DNA from: Pseudomonas sp. HR96
GTDB taxonomy: Bacteria; Pseudomonadota; Gammaproteobacteria; Pseudomonadales; Pseudomonadaceae
Direction: 5' to 3'
NCBI RefSeq assembly: GCF_034059295.1
Contig: NZ_CP139141.1
Location: forward strand, 4,199,001-4,263,000
DNA: 64,000 nucleotides
In this document: piece by piece, positions 24,771-35,868 of the stretch
Position numbering within the stretch: position 1 is the first letter of the stretch
Layout of the letters: every line of letters starts with the position of its first letter
Made by a program: the position numbers and the translations under genes
The notes under the pieces: model-generated
The model's input: the letters and a program-made list of their open reading frames with translations, nothing else
What the model was told of the DNA's origin: nothing
Databases searched by the model: none

Positions 24771-26119
24771 CAGCGGTCCTTGGCATGTTGGTCGAGGAAG
24801 GCCAGCACTTCGTCGTACTGGTTGCCTTCGTTGGCGTAGCGCGCATAGTTGCGCGCCGTGGTCAGCCACTCCAGGGTGGTGGCGCGCACCTGCTTGAGCG
24901 CGGCCTTGAGGTGCGCGTCGCTGATCGGCTGCTCGCTGCCGCTGGCGATGGACGCTTCGATGGCCTCGTCGGCGGCGGTCTCCACCAGCTCGCTCAAGTC
25001 GGCGCCGGAGAAGCCGGGGGTGTTCTTCGCCAGGAAGGCCAGGTCGATGCCTGGCGCCAACGGACGGTCGGCCAGCATCAGCTGCAGCATGCTGGCCCGC
25101 GCTGTGCGATCGGGCGGCGGCACGAACAGCACGCGGTCGAAGCGGCCGGGGCGGCGGAAGGCCGAGTCCACCGACCAGGGCACGTTGGTGGCGGCGAGAA
25201 TCAGCACGCCGTGGTTGTCGTGGGTGAAGCCGTCCATTTCCGAAAGAAACTGGCTGACCAGTTTCGACGAGGTCGCCTCGCGGGTGTTCGAGCGCTTGCC
25301 GCCGAGGGCTTCGACCTCGTCGAAGAACATCACCGCCGGCGCGGCTTTGCGCGCCTGCTCGAACAGGGCGTGCAGCTTGCGCTCGGACTCGCCGATGTAC
25401 ATGTCGAGCACGTCGCTGATGGCGATATTGAAGAAGGTCGCCTTGCACTCCCCCGCCGTGGCCCGGGCCAGCAGGGTCTTGCCGCAGCCCGGTGGGCCGT
25501 ACAGCAGCACGCCGCCGCCGACGCGCTTGCGAAAGCGCTGGAACAGGCCGGGCTTCTGGTACGGCAGGATGATCTTCTTGTGGATGGTTTTCTTCAGTTC
25601 GTCGAGGCCGCCGATGTCGTCGAAGGTCAGGGTCTCGGCGCTGGGTTCGAGCAGACGGCGGCTTTCGCTTTCATCGGTGTCGTCGTTGGAGATCACCCGC
25701 AGCTTGGGCCGGCCTTCAGCCGATGGAAACTCCACGACCGACACGTTGAGCCGGCGCAGCAAGGCCATGTCTTCCAGCGCGGCGTTGGCGGCGATGGCCG
25801 CGCGATATTCGCCGAGGCCTTCCTTGAGCCGACCGAGGTCGGCCAGGGCGCGGGCGCGCAGCAGGCCCAGCGCCGGGTCGGCGCCATCGGCCAGGGCCAG
25901 CGCGCGCGCGGCGTCGCCGGCGTGCAGGCACAGCTGTACCGCCAGAGGTTTGAGCGCGGCGTTTTCAGGGGTGTCGCCGAGATGGCCAGGCAGGCGGTCG
26001 AGGCCGCGTTGATGCTCGCCACGCTCCAGGTAGGCCTTGAGCAACAGGCTCAGCAGCGCGGCATTGCCGGGGGAAGCGGCCAGGGCCGCTTCCAGTTGTG
26101 CGAGGGTGGAATCATCCAT
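24770..26119 (-). CDS. CDC48/FtsH-like AAA+ ATPase with helical-repeat N-terminus
   Basis: A 449-residue single-domain AAA+ ATPase. Residues 1-125 are Ala/Leu-rich helical repeats (TPR-like). The AAA+ module follows: FDDIGGLDELK (165-175), Walker A GPPGCGKT (208-215), Walker B VMFFDEVE (263-270), sensor Asn312, arginine fingers FRRPGRFD (321-328) and a helical lid with NTPGFSGADLSELV. There is no protease or membrane domain, so it is not FtsH; it is closer to classical CDC48/spastin-type unfoldases. Translationally coupled to a membrane protein and followed by a TPR membrane protein. A role in remodelling membrane-associated proteins is inference. Confidence 0.8.
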   Translation of the reverse strand: MDDSTLAQLEAALAASPGNAALLSLLLKAYLERGEHQRGLDRLPGHLGDTPENAALKPLAVQLCLHAGDAARALALADGADPALGLLRARALADLGRLKEGLGEYRAAIAANAALEDMALLRRLNVSVVEFPSAEGRPKLRVISNDDTDESESRRLLEPSAETLTFDDIGGLDELKKTIHKKIILPYQKPGLFQRFRKRVGGGVLLYGPPGCGKTLLARATAGECKATFFNIAISDVLDMYIGESERKLHALFEQARKAAPAVMFFDEVEALGGKRSNTREATSSKLVSQFLSEMDGFTHDNHGVLILAATNVPWSVDSAFRRPGRFDRVLFVPPPDRTARASMLQLMLADRPLAPGIDLAFLAKNTPGFSGADLSELVETAADEAIEASIASGSEQPISDAHLKAALKQVRATTLEWLTTARNYARYANEGNQYDEVLAFLDQHAKDR

Positions 26120-26146
26120 GGCAGGGGCCTGTGAAAGAAAATGGGG

Positions 26147-27133
26147 TCATGCCTCGGCGCCCGGGACAGGGGCTTGCGGACGCTGCACGTCGACCCAGAC
26201 GAATTTACGCGGGTCGACCTCGGTTTCGTTGTCCAGCCGGTAGGCCACCAGCTTGCCATAGAGCACCGCACTGTAGTCCAGGCAGGCCAGGTTGGGACGA
26301 ATGGCGCTGGGCCGGCCGCTGCGCCAGTAGTGGCCGACGAACAGTAGCGGCTCGGCGGCGCCGTAGCGCAGCAGAGCACTTTTCTCGGAGTCGCTGAGGG
26401 GCACGCGGGCGATCTGCTCGGGCAAGGCGTCGGGCTGGAAGACAATGTCGCCGTAGGTCTGCGGGTCGTCTTCCCAGAACTTGGTGCGAAAGAACGCCCG
26501 GGTCAGGCCGTCGCCACCGGTCAGGGTCAAGCCGTCGGGCAGGCGCATGTCGGTGCCGCGCAGCAGGCGGTCGAACACCCGGTTGGCGAAACTGCCCTTG
26601 ATGCCGGCCTGCTGCACGAAGGCGGTGTCGATGCAGGCGTCGGGGTGGCGCTGCAGGAAGCTGTCGATCAGGGCATGGTCCCAGCAGGCATGCACCACGC
26701 GAAAACGCCCGCCGTCCATGCACATCGGCAGTTGGTGGAACCAGCCAAGGAAGTCCTGCCAGTCGCCGGGGTGCTGCGCGAACTGGTCGAGGGTGGCCTG
26801 GATCAGCCGTTGATGGCGCGGGGTGTGCTCGTGCACGTACTCCTTGCCCGAGCCCGGCGGCGCCAGAGTGGTCCAGCCCAGGGCGTTGAACTCATGGTTG
26901 CCCATGATGCACAGCGCCTGGCCGGCCACCACCATGTCGTGGACGATGTGCAGCGCCTCGCGAATGCGCGGGCCGCGGTCGATGATGTCGCCGAGGAACA
27001 GCGCCTGGCGCGACGGGTGGCGCCAGACGCCGGCCTGCTTGCGGTAGCCGAGCGTGTCGAGCAGATGCTCGAGGGTGTGAGCACAACCATGCACGTCGCC
27101 GATCAGATCGAAACTGCGCGCCGGATCGAGCAT
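26147..27133 (-). CDS. Metallophosphoesterase, calcineurin-like
   Basis: A 328-residue metallophosphoesterase with the ordered metal-binding signatures DLIGDVHGC (residues ~8-16), LGDIIDRGP and GNHEFNALGW, plus later His residues (VHACWDHA, VGHYWRSG). Most similar in layout to bacterial PrpE/ApaH-like phosphatases; the substrate is unknown. The ATG at 27133 overlaps the nadK stop by one base (TGATG) and starts the family's usual N-terminus (MLDPARSFDLIGDVHG), so I reject the 17-codon extension. Confidence 0.85.
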   Translation of the reverse strand: MLDPARSFDLIGDVHGCAHTLEHLLDTLGYRKQAGVWRHPSRQALFLGDIIDRGPRIREALHIVHDMVVAGQALCIMGNHEFNALGWTTLAPPGSGKEYVHEHTPRHQRLIQATLDQFAQHPGDWQDFLGWFHQLPMCMDGGRFRVVHACWDHALIDSFLQRHPDACIDTAFVQQAGIKGSFANRVFDRLLRGTDMRLPDGLTLTGGDGLTRAFFRTKFWEDDPQTYGDIVFQPDALPEQIARVPLSDSEKSALLRYGAAEPLLFVGHYWRSGRPSAIRPNLACLDYSAVLYGKLVAYRLDNETEVDPRKFVWVDVQRPQAPVPGAEA

Positions 27134-28023
27134 CAATCGCCTCCGTTGCCGAGCCGGCTGCCCCAGCCGAGCTTGGTCCGGCACACTTCGTAGTAGTTGT
27201 GGTCCAGGGGGTGGATCAGGCGCAGCTTCTGCGACTTCTTGCTGACCGTGATGGTGTCCCCGGGGGCGCAGGTGAAATGGTTCTGGCCGTCGCAGGAGAC
27301 CTGCGGGTAGATGGTCATGTCCTTGGCCACGACAATCTTCAGCTCGCTGTTGCCGTCGACCACGATCGGCCGGCCCGACAAGGTGTGCGGGTACATCGGC
27401 ACGATGACGATGGCGTCGAGCTTGGGGTGCATGATCGGCCCGCCGGCGGACAGCGCGTAGGCGGTCGAACCGGTGGGCGTGGCGACGATCAGGCCGTCGG
27501 CCTTCTGGCTGCAGACGAACTGGCCGTCGATGTAGATCTCGAATTCGATCATCCGCGTCGACTTGCCGGGGTGCAGCACCACATCGTTGAGCGCGTCGCC
27601 CTGGCCGATCGACTCGCCGTGGCGGCGCACCGAGGCCTGCAGCAGGAAACGGTTCTCGACCAGATAATGGCCGTCAAGGACTTCGGCGACCTTGACTTCC
27701 AGCTCATCGGGACGGATGTCGGTGAGAAAACCCAGGCTGCCGCGGTTGATGCCCAGCACCGGAATATTGTGCCTGGCCAGCGCGCGCGCAGCGCCCAAGA
27801 GGCTGCCGTCGCCGCCGACCACGATCACCAGGTCGCAGACTTCACCGAGCATCTTGCGCGTGGAGGTCTGCAGGCCGTGGCCGGGCAATACTTCGGCGAT
27901 GGTGTCCTCGAGGATGACATGCAGGTGCCGTTCGAGCAGAAAGGTCTTGAGCCGGCGAATGGTGTCCAGCACCTGCGAGCTGCCGAGGCGACCGATGATG
28001 CCGATATTGCGAAATTGCTCCAT
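27133..28023 (-). CDS. nadK: NAD kinase
   Basis: A 296-residue ATP-NAD kinase making NADP+ in the cytoplasm. The GGDGS motif (VVGGDGSLLGAAR) supplies the catalytic Asp, followed by NRGSLGFLTD and the LNDVVL and TPTGSTAYALSAGGP motifs of the C-terminal beta domain. The length equals other Pseudomonas NadK proteins when started at the ATG at 28023 (MEQFRNIGIIGR). It is first in the minus-strand run nadK, phosphoesterase, AAA+, membrane protein, TPR, and diverges from the DUF1853 gene. Confidence 0.95.
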   Translation of the reverse strand: MEQFRNIGIIGRLGSSQVLDTIRRLKTFLLERHLHVILEDTIAEVLPGHGLQTSTRKMLGEVCDLVIVVGGDGSLLGAARALARHNIPVLGINRGSLGFLTDIRPDELEVKVAEVLDGHYLVENRFLLQASVRRHGESIGQGDALNDVVLHPGKSTRMIEFEIYIDGQFVCSQKADGLIVATPTGSTAYALSAGGPIMHPKLDAIVIVPMYPHTLSGRPIVVDGNSELKIVVAKDMTIYPQVSCDGQNHFTCAPGDTITVSKKSQKLRLIHPLDHNYYEVCRTKLGWGSRLGNGGD

Positions 28024-28159
28024 GGGGATCCTGCTTGAGTCTGGGCGAGCGCTGGCGACCGCCCCCACAAGGGGGCCACCTCGATATGCACTGGATTATG
28101 GGCGAAAGCACGGGTTGGGCAAAACCCTTTCCGGTCGCGAGCGCGCTATGCTGCGCAGC

Positions 28160-29113
28160 ATGAACCCATTCAACGACTTGCGATACCTGCCAGGCTCCCT
28201 GCGCCAGCCGGCCGTGCGCGACCTGGCCTGGGTGCTGGTGGCGCCACCGCTGCTGGCCCCCGGGGCCATGGCCCAGTGTCATCCGCTGGCCGGCAGCGAC
28301 TGGGCGCAGGCACCCGCCGCGCTGGAGCAGTGGCTGCGGGCGCTCGACCGGCACGCACAACCCCTGCTCGACTGGCTCGCCCGCAGCAGCACCCGGCGCC
28401 TGGGCGTGTACTACGAACGCCTCTGGCAATTCGCCCTGGCGCACGCGCCGGGGGTCGAGCTGGTGGCGGCAAACCTGGCAATCCGCGACGCCGGCCGCAC
28501 CCTGGGCGAGCTGGACATCGTGCTGCGCGACGCCAGCGGCGTGCATCATCTGGAGCTGGCCATCAAGCTTTACCTGGGCCCTGCCGATAGCCTGACAGGT
28601 GCGGACCCTTTCGCCTGGCTCGGCCCCGGCTGTCACGACCGGCTGGGCCGCAAGCTGGCGCATCTGCGCGAGCACCAGTTGCCGATGGCAGCACGGCCGC
28701 AGGCGCAGGCGGCACTGGCCGAACTGGAGGTCCAGGTGTGCCGCTCGCAGCTGTGGCTGGGCGGCTATCTGTTCTACCCCTACGGTTGCTCGATGCCGGC
28801 ACCGCAGGGCGCCGCTGACGAGCATTGCCGGGGGCGCTGGGTGCACCGGCGCGACTGGGCCGCGTTGGCCGCCGAAGCCGGGCCGGGCCAGTGGCAACCG
28901 CTGCCCCGCGCGGCCTGGTTGGCGCCAGCGCGAATGGACGAGGTGTGGCCCGAGGCGCGCTTGCAGGCATGGCTGGCGGAACTCGATCCGCAGGCTCGTG
29001 CCCAACTGCTGGTTCGCCTGGTGGCGGGCGCCGATGGCAGCTGGCATGAAGCCGAACGGGTGTTTCTGGTCAGCGATCTGTGGCCCCACGTTGCCGGGAA
29101 CGACATTGATTGA
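28160..29113 (+). CDS. DUF1853 family protein
   Basis: A 317-residue DUF1853 protein. The family N-terminus (LPGSLRQPAVRDLAWVLVAPPLL) and a central segment with conserved acidic residues (LGVYYERLWQFAL, GELDIVL, HHLELAIKLYLG) are clear. The E...D...E-x-K pattern resembles PD-(D/E)XK nuclease-fold proteins, but no activity is established. An in-frame ATG four codons upstream (28148) is an alternative start; neither has a strong ribosome site. Divergent from nadK, followed closely by the cytochrome b561 gene. Confidence 0.8.
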   Translation: MNPFNDLRYLPGSLRQPAVRDLAWVLVAPPLLAPGAMAQCHPLAGSDWAQAPAALEQWLRALDRHAQPLLDWLARSSTRRLGVYYERLWQFALAHAPGVELVAANLAIRDAGRTLGELDIVLRDASGVHHLELAIKLYLGPADSLTGADPFAWLGPGCHDRLGRKLAHLREHQLPMAARPQAQAALAELEVQVCRSQLWLGGYLFYPYGCSMPAPQGAADEHCRGRWVHRRDWAALAAEAGPGQWQPLPRAAWLAPARMDEVWPEARLQAWLAELDPQARAQLLVRLVAGADGSWHEAERVFLVSDLWPHVAGNDID

Positions 29114-29141
29114 TGAATGGCTGGACAGGTAAGGCGCGAGC

Positions 29142-29696
29142 ATGAGCTGGAACAACACCCAGGACCGTTACGGCACCCTCTCCATTACCCTGCACTGGGT
29201 GATGGTGGTGCTGTTGGCGGCGGTGTACGCCTGCATCGAATTGCGCAGCCATTTCGACCGCGCCAGCACTGGCCGCCTGCTGCTGGGTCAGTTTCACTTC
29301 ATGCTCGGCTTGAGCGTGTTCGTGCTGGTGTGGCTGCGCCTGCTGGCGCGCAGCCTGGGCGTGACCCCGCGCATCGTGCCGGCGCCTGCGGCCTGGCAAC
29401 GTTGGCCGGCGCGGCTGATGCACCTCTCGTTGTACGCGCTGATGATCGCCATGCCGCTGCTGGGCTGGCTGACCTTGAGCGGGCAGGACAAGCCGATACC
29501 TTTCTGGGGCCTGCAACTGCCGCCGTTGATCGCCGCCAATCGCGAGCTGGCCGGGCAGATCGAGGATTGGCACATTCGGGTCGGTGAATGGGGTTATTGG
29601 CTGATCGGGCTGCACGCCGTGGCGGGCTTGGCACATCACTATCTGCGGCGCGATAACGCATTGTCACGCATCCTGCCGCGGCGGCGGGTCGATTGA
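29142..29696 (+). CDS. Cytochrome b561
   Basis: A 184-residue inner-membrane b-type cytochrome with four helices. Candidate haem-ligand histidines lie in TLHWVMVVLL (helix 1), FHFMLGLSVFVLVW (helix 2), LMHLSLYALMIAMP (helix 3) and IGLHAVAGLAHHYL (helix 4). Proteins of this family pass electrons from the quinol pool, in E. coli CybB to superoxide. The R-x-L-x-R stretch after helix 2 is typical. It starts 28 nt after the DUF1853 stop and may share its transcript. Confidence 0.9.
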   Translation: MSWNNTQDRYGTLSITLHWVMVVLLAAVYACIELRSHFDRASTGRLLLGQFHFMLGLSVFVLVWLRLLARSLGVTPRIVPAPAAWQRWPARLMHLSLYALMIAMPLLGWLTLSGQDKPIPFWGLQLPPLIAANRELAGQIEDWHIRVGEWGYWLIGLHAVAGLAHHYLRRDNALSRILPRRRVD

Positions 29697-29799
29697 ACCG
29701 GACAGGCGGCCAGTCGGAGGCTGTGCCCTCATCCACGTCCGCCCCGGTGCACGATTCAGCGCAAGTTGCGACCTCGTGCAGGAGAGTTCGGTGTTGCCT

Positions 29800-30300
29800 C
29801 GCTCGCCAGCTTCGCCGGCTCCTACGCCAAAATGTGGCGCACGCCAGGGCGGCGTAGGAGCCGGCGAAGCTGGCGATAGGCCGCGCGGGCGGCCGGTGAT
29901 GGTGGTGATTGAATTTCAGGACAGACGTGGGAGGGGCAAAGCCCCGAGAGGCCGCCAGGCCGGTTTGATCTTCGGGCGCCCGGCGAAATGTCCAATATGG
30001 CCACCAGCGGCCCCCGCGCGGCCTATCGCCAGCTACGCCGGCTCCTACATTTGTTTCGATTTATAGGCGGCCAATGGCATCGCCAATGACCGCTCTTGAT
30101 GCTCGACGACAGACCGCCATGCACCAAGGCGATCCTGTAGGAGCCGACAAAGCTGGCGCGGACGGCGACGCATTTCCCCTGTCAAGCCATAAATCAAACC
30201 GGCCTGCGGCCTCTCGGGGGCTTTGCCCCCTCCCACGTCATCTGCGGTCGCCAAGGTTGGCGTAGGAGCCGGCGTAGCTGGCGAGGGTAGTCACTCAGTG
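29800..30300. repeat. Diverged single copy of the composite repeat
   Basis: The gap between cytochrome b561 and the deaminase holds no gene. It contains in order: GGCTCCTACGCC and GTAGGAGCCGGCGAAGCTGG arms, CCGCGCGGGCGGCCGG, GACGTGGGAGGGGCAAAGCC with GGCCGGTTTGATCTTC, the GGCGAAATGTCCAATATGG linker, the inverted GGCTCCTACATTTGTTTCG arm, GCCAATGGCATCGCC, and a second arm pair ending at ~30300. Same module order as one unit of array A, but more mutated and not tandem. Confidence 0.85.
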
Positions 30301-30311
30301 TCCGGGCCGGT

Positions 30312-31190
30312 TCAGCGCCGCCCCTGCAAACCCCCGGTGTGCACGAAGATCAGCCGAGCCCCAGGCGGAAAAAGTCCAGCCTCGACCCGCTCGCGCAACG
30401 CCCACAAGGCCTTGGCCGTGTAGACCGGCTCCAGCGGCACGCCCGCCTGTTCCTCACACTCGGCCATGAACCCGAGCAACGCTTCGTCGACCTTGGCAAA
30501 CCCACCCCGGCTGGCCTCGAGCAGCTGGTAGCCTTGCCCCCCTGCTAAGGCCGCCACCGTTTCGGCTACGCCGTGGCCGCTCGGCACCGCCATGGCGCCG
30601 TACACTGGATGCGCGCCGGCCTCCGCCAGCACCAGCCCGGCCAGGGTGGTGCCGGTGCCGCAGGCCAGCCACCAGCCGTGATAGTCCGCCCAGCCCAGGG
30701 CCGCCAACTGCTCACGGGCCTGCTGCACAATCAGCTTGCAGCCCTGCGCACCCAGCGGGCCGCCGCCACCTTCGGGCACCGCCAGCAGGTCGGGATACCG
30801 CTCGCGCCAGGGCGTCCAGAAATCCGGTTCATGGCGCTGGCGATAGCCGGCATAACCCAGCCAATGCAACTGCATGCCGAACCTGCGCAAATCCGCCACC
30901 GTTGGCGTTTCCTGCGCATGGCCACGCAGCAGCCCGACCGTGGCAAAACCCAGGCGCTGCCCGGCCGCCGCCAATGCGTGCAGATGATTGGAGTAGGCGC
31001 CGCCCAGGCTGATCAAGCCATTGCGCCCCTGCGCGCGCGCCGCTTGCAGGTAGGGCAACAGCTTGAACCCTTTGTTGCCGCTGATCAGCGGGTCGATCAG
31101 GTCCAGGCGCAGCACCGCCAGCTCCACGCCTGCGCCTTCGAGCCAGGCGAAGTGCAGGCGCTGCAGCGGCGCCAGGGGCAGGTCGTTCAT
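30312..31190 (-). CDS. PLP-dependent ACC deaminase / D-cysteine desulfhydrase family
   Basis: A 292-residue PLP enzyme of the fold II ACC deaminase/D-cysteine desulfhydrase family. The PLP lysine lies in GNKGFKLLPYL, followed by the conserved SLGGAYSNHLHALAAAG segment. The glycine-rich phosphate loop ACGTGTTLAGL and the final FVHTGG are as expected. It is shorter than true ACC deaminase (~338 aa), so a D-cysteine desulfhydrase-like role in D-amino-acid breakdown is more likely. The start is 30 nt from the fadH stop on the same strand. Confidence 0.8.
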   Translation of the reverse strand: MNDLPLAPLQRLHFAWLEGAGVELAVLRLDLIDPLISGNKGFKLLPYLQAARAQGRNGLISLGGAYSNHLHALAAAGQRLGFATVGLLRGHAQETPTVADLRRFGMQLHWLGYAGYRQRHEPDFWTPWRERYPDLLAVPEGGGGPLGAQGCKLIVQQAREQLAALGWADYHGWWLACGTGTTLAGLVLAEAGAHPVYGAMAVPSGHGVAETVAALAGGQGYQLLEASRGGFAKVDEALLGFMAECEEQAGVPLEPVYTAKALWALRERVEAGLFPPGARLIFVHTGGLQGRR

Positions 31191-31220
31191 TCAAGGCTCC
31201 ATCGCAAGATGGCGCGCAGT

Positions 31221-33281
<2,061 letters not shown>

Positions 33282-33360
33282 TCACGGGATGCAAGGGCTG
33301 CCGTGGCAGGCCTTGTCGTTGTCTGAGGATGGACATTAATGGCGCGCCGCGCGCGGCTCA

Positions 33361-33397
33361 ATGATTGAAAGTGACAGTTTGATGATTGAGAGTGACA
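33361..33397. promoter_or_regulatory. Two direct repeats phased at 21 bp, operator candidate
   Basis: ATGATTGAAAGTGACA (33361-33376) is repeated as ATGATTGAGAGTGACA (33382-33397), one mismatch, 21 bp apart, i.e. two turns on one face of the helix. AraC-family activators typically bind direct repeats at this spacing. The site lies upstream of fadH and beyond the 3' end of mgsA, so fadH is the likely target. Confidence 0.65.
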
Positions 33398-33455
33398 CCA
33401 AGGGCTATCATTCCTCCCCTTGAGTCTGCACGCCGCCACAGACCAACCGCGCCTT

Positions 33456-33884
33456 TCAGCCCGGTGTGCGAATCACCAGCGAGCGCCTGAACAACCGCGA
33501 CGTGATGAGAAACTCCGCCGTACTGGCGTTGCTCGCCGTCGGAATGTTCCAGGCGGTCGCCACCCTCATCAATGCCTTGATATCGTCGTCATGGGGATGG
33601 ACCGCCAGCGGGTCCCAGAAGAAGATCAGCATGTCGATGCGCCCTTCGGCGACCATCGCGCCCAGTTGCTGATCGCCGCCCAGCGGCCCGCTGAGCAAAG
33701 GGATGACCTTGAGGTTGCCGATGTCCTGAATCATTCGCGCAGTGGCGCAGGTGGCATACAGGCTGTGCTTGACCAGTACCTTCGAATGCTCCCCTACCCA
33801 GTCGCGCAGGCGCTGCTTGCATTCATCGTGGGCTACCAGGGCGATACGTTTACGCGAGGCGATCGTTCGGCATGCGAGACTCAT
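33456..33884 (-). CDS. mgsA: Methylglyoxal synthase
   Basis: A 142-residue methylglyoxal synthase converting dihydroxyacetone phosphate to methylglyoxal and phosphate, a bypass that relieves phosphosugar build-up. Catalytic and binding residues are intact: LVAHDECK (His, Asp, Lys), GPLGGDQQLG with the catalytic Asp, and FWDPLAVHPHDDDIKALMR with the His and Asp that bind substrate, followed by NIPTASNASTA. Slightly shorter than E. coli MgsA (152 aa), lacking part of the N-terminus. Confidence 0.93.
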   Translation of the reverse strand: MSLACRTIASRKRIALVAHDECKQRLRDWVGEHSKVLVKHSLYATCATARMIQDIGNLKVIPLLSGPLGGDQQLGAMVAEGRIDMLIFFWDPLAVHPHDDDIKALMRVATAWNIPTASNASTAEFLITSRLFRRSLVIRTPG

Positions 33885-34090
33885 CGGATGGCCTCCGGTC
33901 GGGCGCTGATCTTGGGCAGTATATTCAACGATGGCGGATGTATTTGAATGTTATTGCCCAATCGTCCCGCTACCGCATGCCGGGTTGCATTGCACCGGCC
34001 TCGGCCTTGGCTTACCTTTGCCGTTCGCTGGAAAGCGCAGCCATCAGGCAAGGCGCAGCCAGCTGCACAGGTTCAACCAGGGACACCCAC

Positions 34091-35518
34091 ATGTTCGAAA
34101 TAGATCGCAGCAGCAAAACCCTGCTGGTCGACCAGATTCGCAGTGCCATCATCGCGCGCATCGAATCGTTCCAGTGGGTGCAGGGCTCGCGGCTGCCGTC
34201 GGTGCGGGCGCTGTCCAAGCAGCTGGGGGTCAGCAATTTCACGGTCAGCAGCGCCTATGAAGACCTGGTGGCGCAGCACATCATCGAGTCGCGGCCGGGG
34301 GCCGGTTATTACATCCTGGCGGTCAACCCGGCCGGGGTGCAGGACCTCGATACGCTGATCCCGCCGTCGAGCCTGCATGCCGGCTTTCTGTACCGCGCGC
34401 TGGACCCGTCGCAGTACGACGTGCCGGCCAGTTCCGGCTACCTGCCGCCGGCCTGGCTGGTGGATGCCGTGCCGGCCTCGGTGACCGGGCGGCTGATCCG
34501 CAATACCTTGTCGTGCAGCGTGCCGGCACCGGCGGCGGGCAGCCAGGCGTTGCGCTCGGTGATCGCCAGCAAGCTGCGTGACATCCACATCAACGCCTCG
34601 AGCAGCCAGGTGGTGGTGACGGTCGGCGCCACCCATGCGTTCTCGCTGATCCGCAACGTGATGCTGCGCCCCGGCGACTACCTGCTGGTGGAAGACCCCA
34701 GCTACCTGCTGCTGCAACTCAAGCTGATCAAGGACCGCGACTTCAACATCATCACCGTGCCGCGCCTGGACGACGGGCCGGACATCGAGGCGATGGAGGC
34801 CATGGTGGTCAAATACCGGCCCAAGGTGTTCCTCACCCAGACCCTGATCCACAACCCTACCGGCGGCAACACCTCGCCGGCCAAGGGGTTTCGCATCCTT
34901 TCGCTAGCCGAGAAGTACGATTTCCATGTGGTCGAGGACGACATCTTCGGCTCGCTGTCGGCCAAGCAGACCGTGCGCCTGGCCAGCCTCGACGGGCTCA
35001 ACCGGACCTTCTACCTCAGCGGCTTCAGCAAGGTGCTCAGCCCGGCCCTGCGCCTGGGCTACGTGGCGGCGCCCCCAGCCTTCGTCGAGCGGCTGGTGGA
35101 GCAGAAGATGTACAACCTGCTGTGCGGCTCATCGCTGGACGAGACCATCGTCACCTACACTCTGGAATCCGGCCGATATCAGCACCATCTGGATGAGCTA
35201 CGCCAGCGGGTCATCCAGGAACACGTGCGCGCACGCGAATGGCTTGGCAAGCTCGGCGTAGGGTTCGATGAGCACAGTGTCGACGGGTTGTTTCTGTGGG
35301 CGCGCTTTCCCGACCACGTCAACATCCGCAGCCTGATCGAACAGGCCCACGACGGACGCATCTTCATCGCCCCGGGGTCCTTGTTCAGCAACACCCATGC
35401 CTATGACCAGTACATCCGCCTGAACGTCAGCCACTGCAACGACCCACGCTTCAGGCAATTCATCGCGGCCAGGCTGGGGGCGGTGAAGGCGGTCACAGGT
35501 GCTGCCACTGCAATGTAG
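34091..35518 (+). CDS. MocR-type regulator (GntR helix-turn-helix plus aminotransferase domain)
   Basis: A 475-residue MocR/PdxR-like regulator: an N-terminal winged helix (residues ~8-75, GSRLPSVRALSKQLGVSNFT as recognition region) joined to a fold I aminotransferase-like domain. The PLP lysine is in LSGFSKVLSPALRLGYVA, preceded by HNPTGGNTSP and VVEDDIFG. The ATG at 34091 begins the family's N-terminus (MFEIDRSSKTLL); the open frame upstream is not GntR-like. MocR proteins usually control an adjacent operon. This gene is convergent with the seven-gene putative biosynthetic operon that ends 34 bp away, so it may regulate it. Confidence 0.85.
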   Translation: MFEIDRSSKTLLVDQIRSAIIARIESFQWVQGSRLPSVRALSKQLGVSNFTVSSAYEDLVAQHIIESRPGAGYYILAVNPAGVQDLDTLIPPSSLHAGFLYRALDPSQYDVPASSGYLPPAWLVDAVPASVTGRLIRNTLSCSVPAPAAGSQALRSVIASKLRDIHINASSSQVVVTVGATHAFSLIRNVMLRPGDYLLVEDPSYLLLQLKLIKDRDFNIITVPRLDDGPDIEAMEAMVVKYRPKVFLTQTLIHNPTGGNTSPAKGFRILSLAEKYDFHVVEDDIFGSLSAKQTVRLASLDGLNRTFYLSGFSKVLSPALRLGYVAAPPAFVERLVEQKMYNLLCGSSLDETIVTYTLESGRYQHHLDELRQRVIQEHVRAREWLGKLGVGFDEHSVDGLFLWARFPDHVNIRSLIEQAHDGRIFIAPGSLFSNTHAYDQYIRLNVSHCNDPRFRQFIAARLGAVKAVTGAATAM

Positions 35519-35552
35519 GCTCAAAGCAGATGCAGGGGCTGCGAGCCTCCGC

Positions 35553-35846
35553 CTACCGCGCGTAACGCTTGATCGGCAGCGCCTGGCTCTGCTCCCAACT
35601 GCGGAAATAATCCGCCAGCGAGGCCACCTCGCCGAGGTCTTCGAAGCAGTAGATACGCCCGCCCAATATCTGCACCTCGTCGCCGTCGCCGAGCGTATCG
35701 ATGTGTGAGTCTTCGACGATTTCCGCGCCGTTGACCGCCAGGCTGATGTCGTCGACCCAGTACAGGGGCTGGCCGTCGCGGCTGGTCCAGACGCGGCGGT
35801 CGGCGTAGAAGTTTTTCAGGGCCAGGCCGTTGGTTTTCATGGTCAT
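35553..35846 (-). CDS. Unrecognised 97-aa protein, end of putative biosynthetic operon
   Basis: Small cytoplasmic protein with no recognised domain. It is rich in aromatic and acidic residues (FYADRRVWTSRDGQPLYWVD, VEDSHIDTLGDGDEVQILGG), predicted to be mostly beta-strand with a C-terminal helix (EVASLADYFRSWEQSQ). The start is the ATG at 35846 (MTMKTN), 22 nt after the methyltransferase stop, so it is very likely co-transcribed. The ATG two codons later is equally possible. It could be an accessory or substrate-binding protein; this is a guess from context only. Confidence 0.6.
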   Translation of the reverse strand: MTMKTNGLALKNFYADRRVWTSRDGQPLYWVDDISLAVNGAEIVEDSHIDTLGDGDEVQILGGRIYCFEDLGEVASLADYFRSWEQSQALPIKRYAR

Positions 35847-35868
35847 GGGGTTGCTCCCGGTGGTGAGG

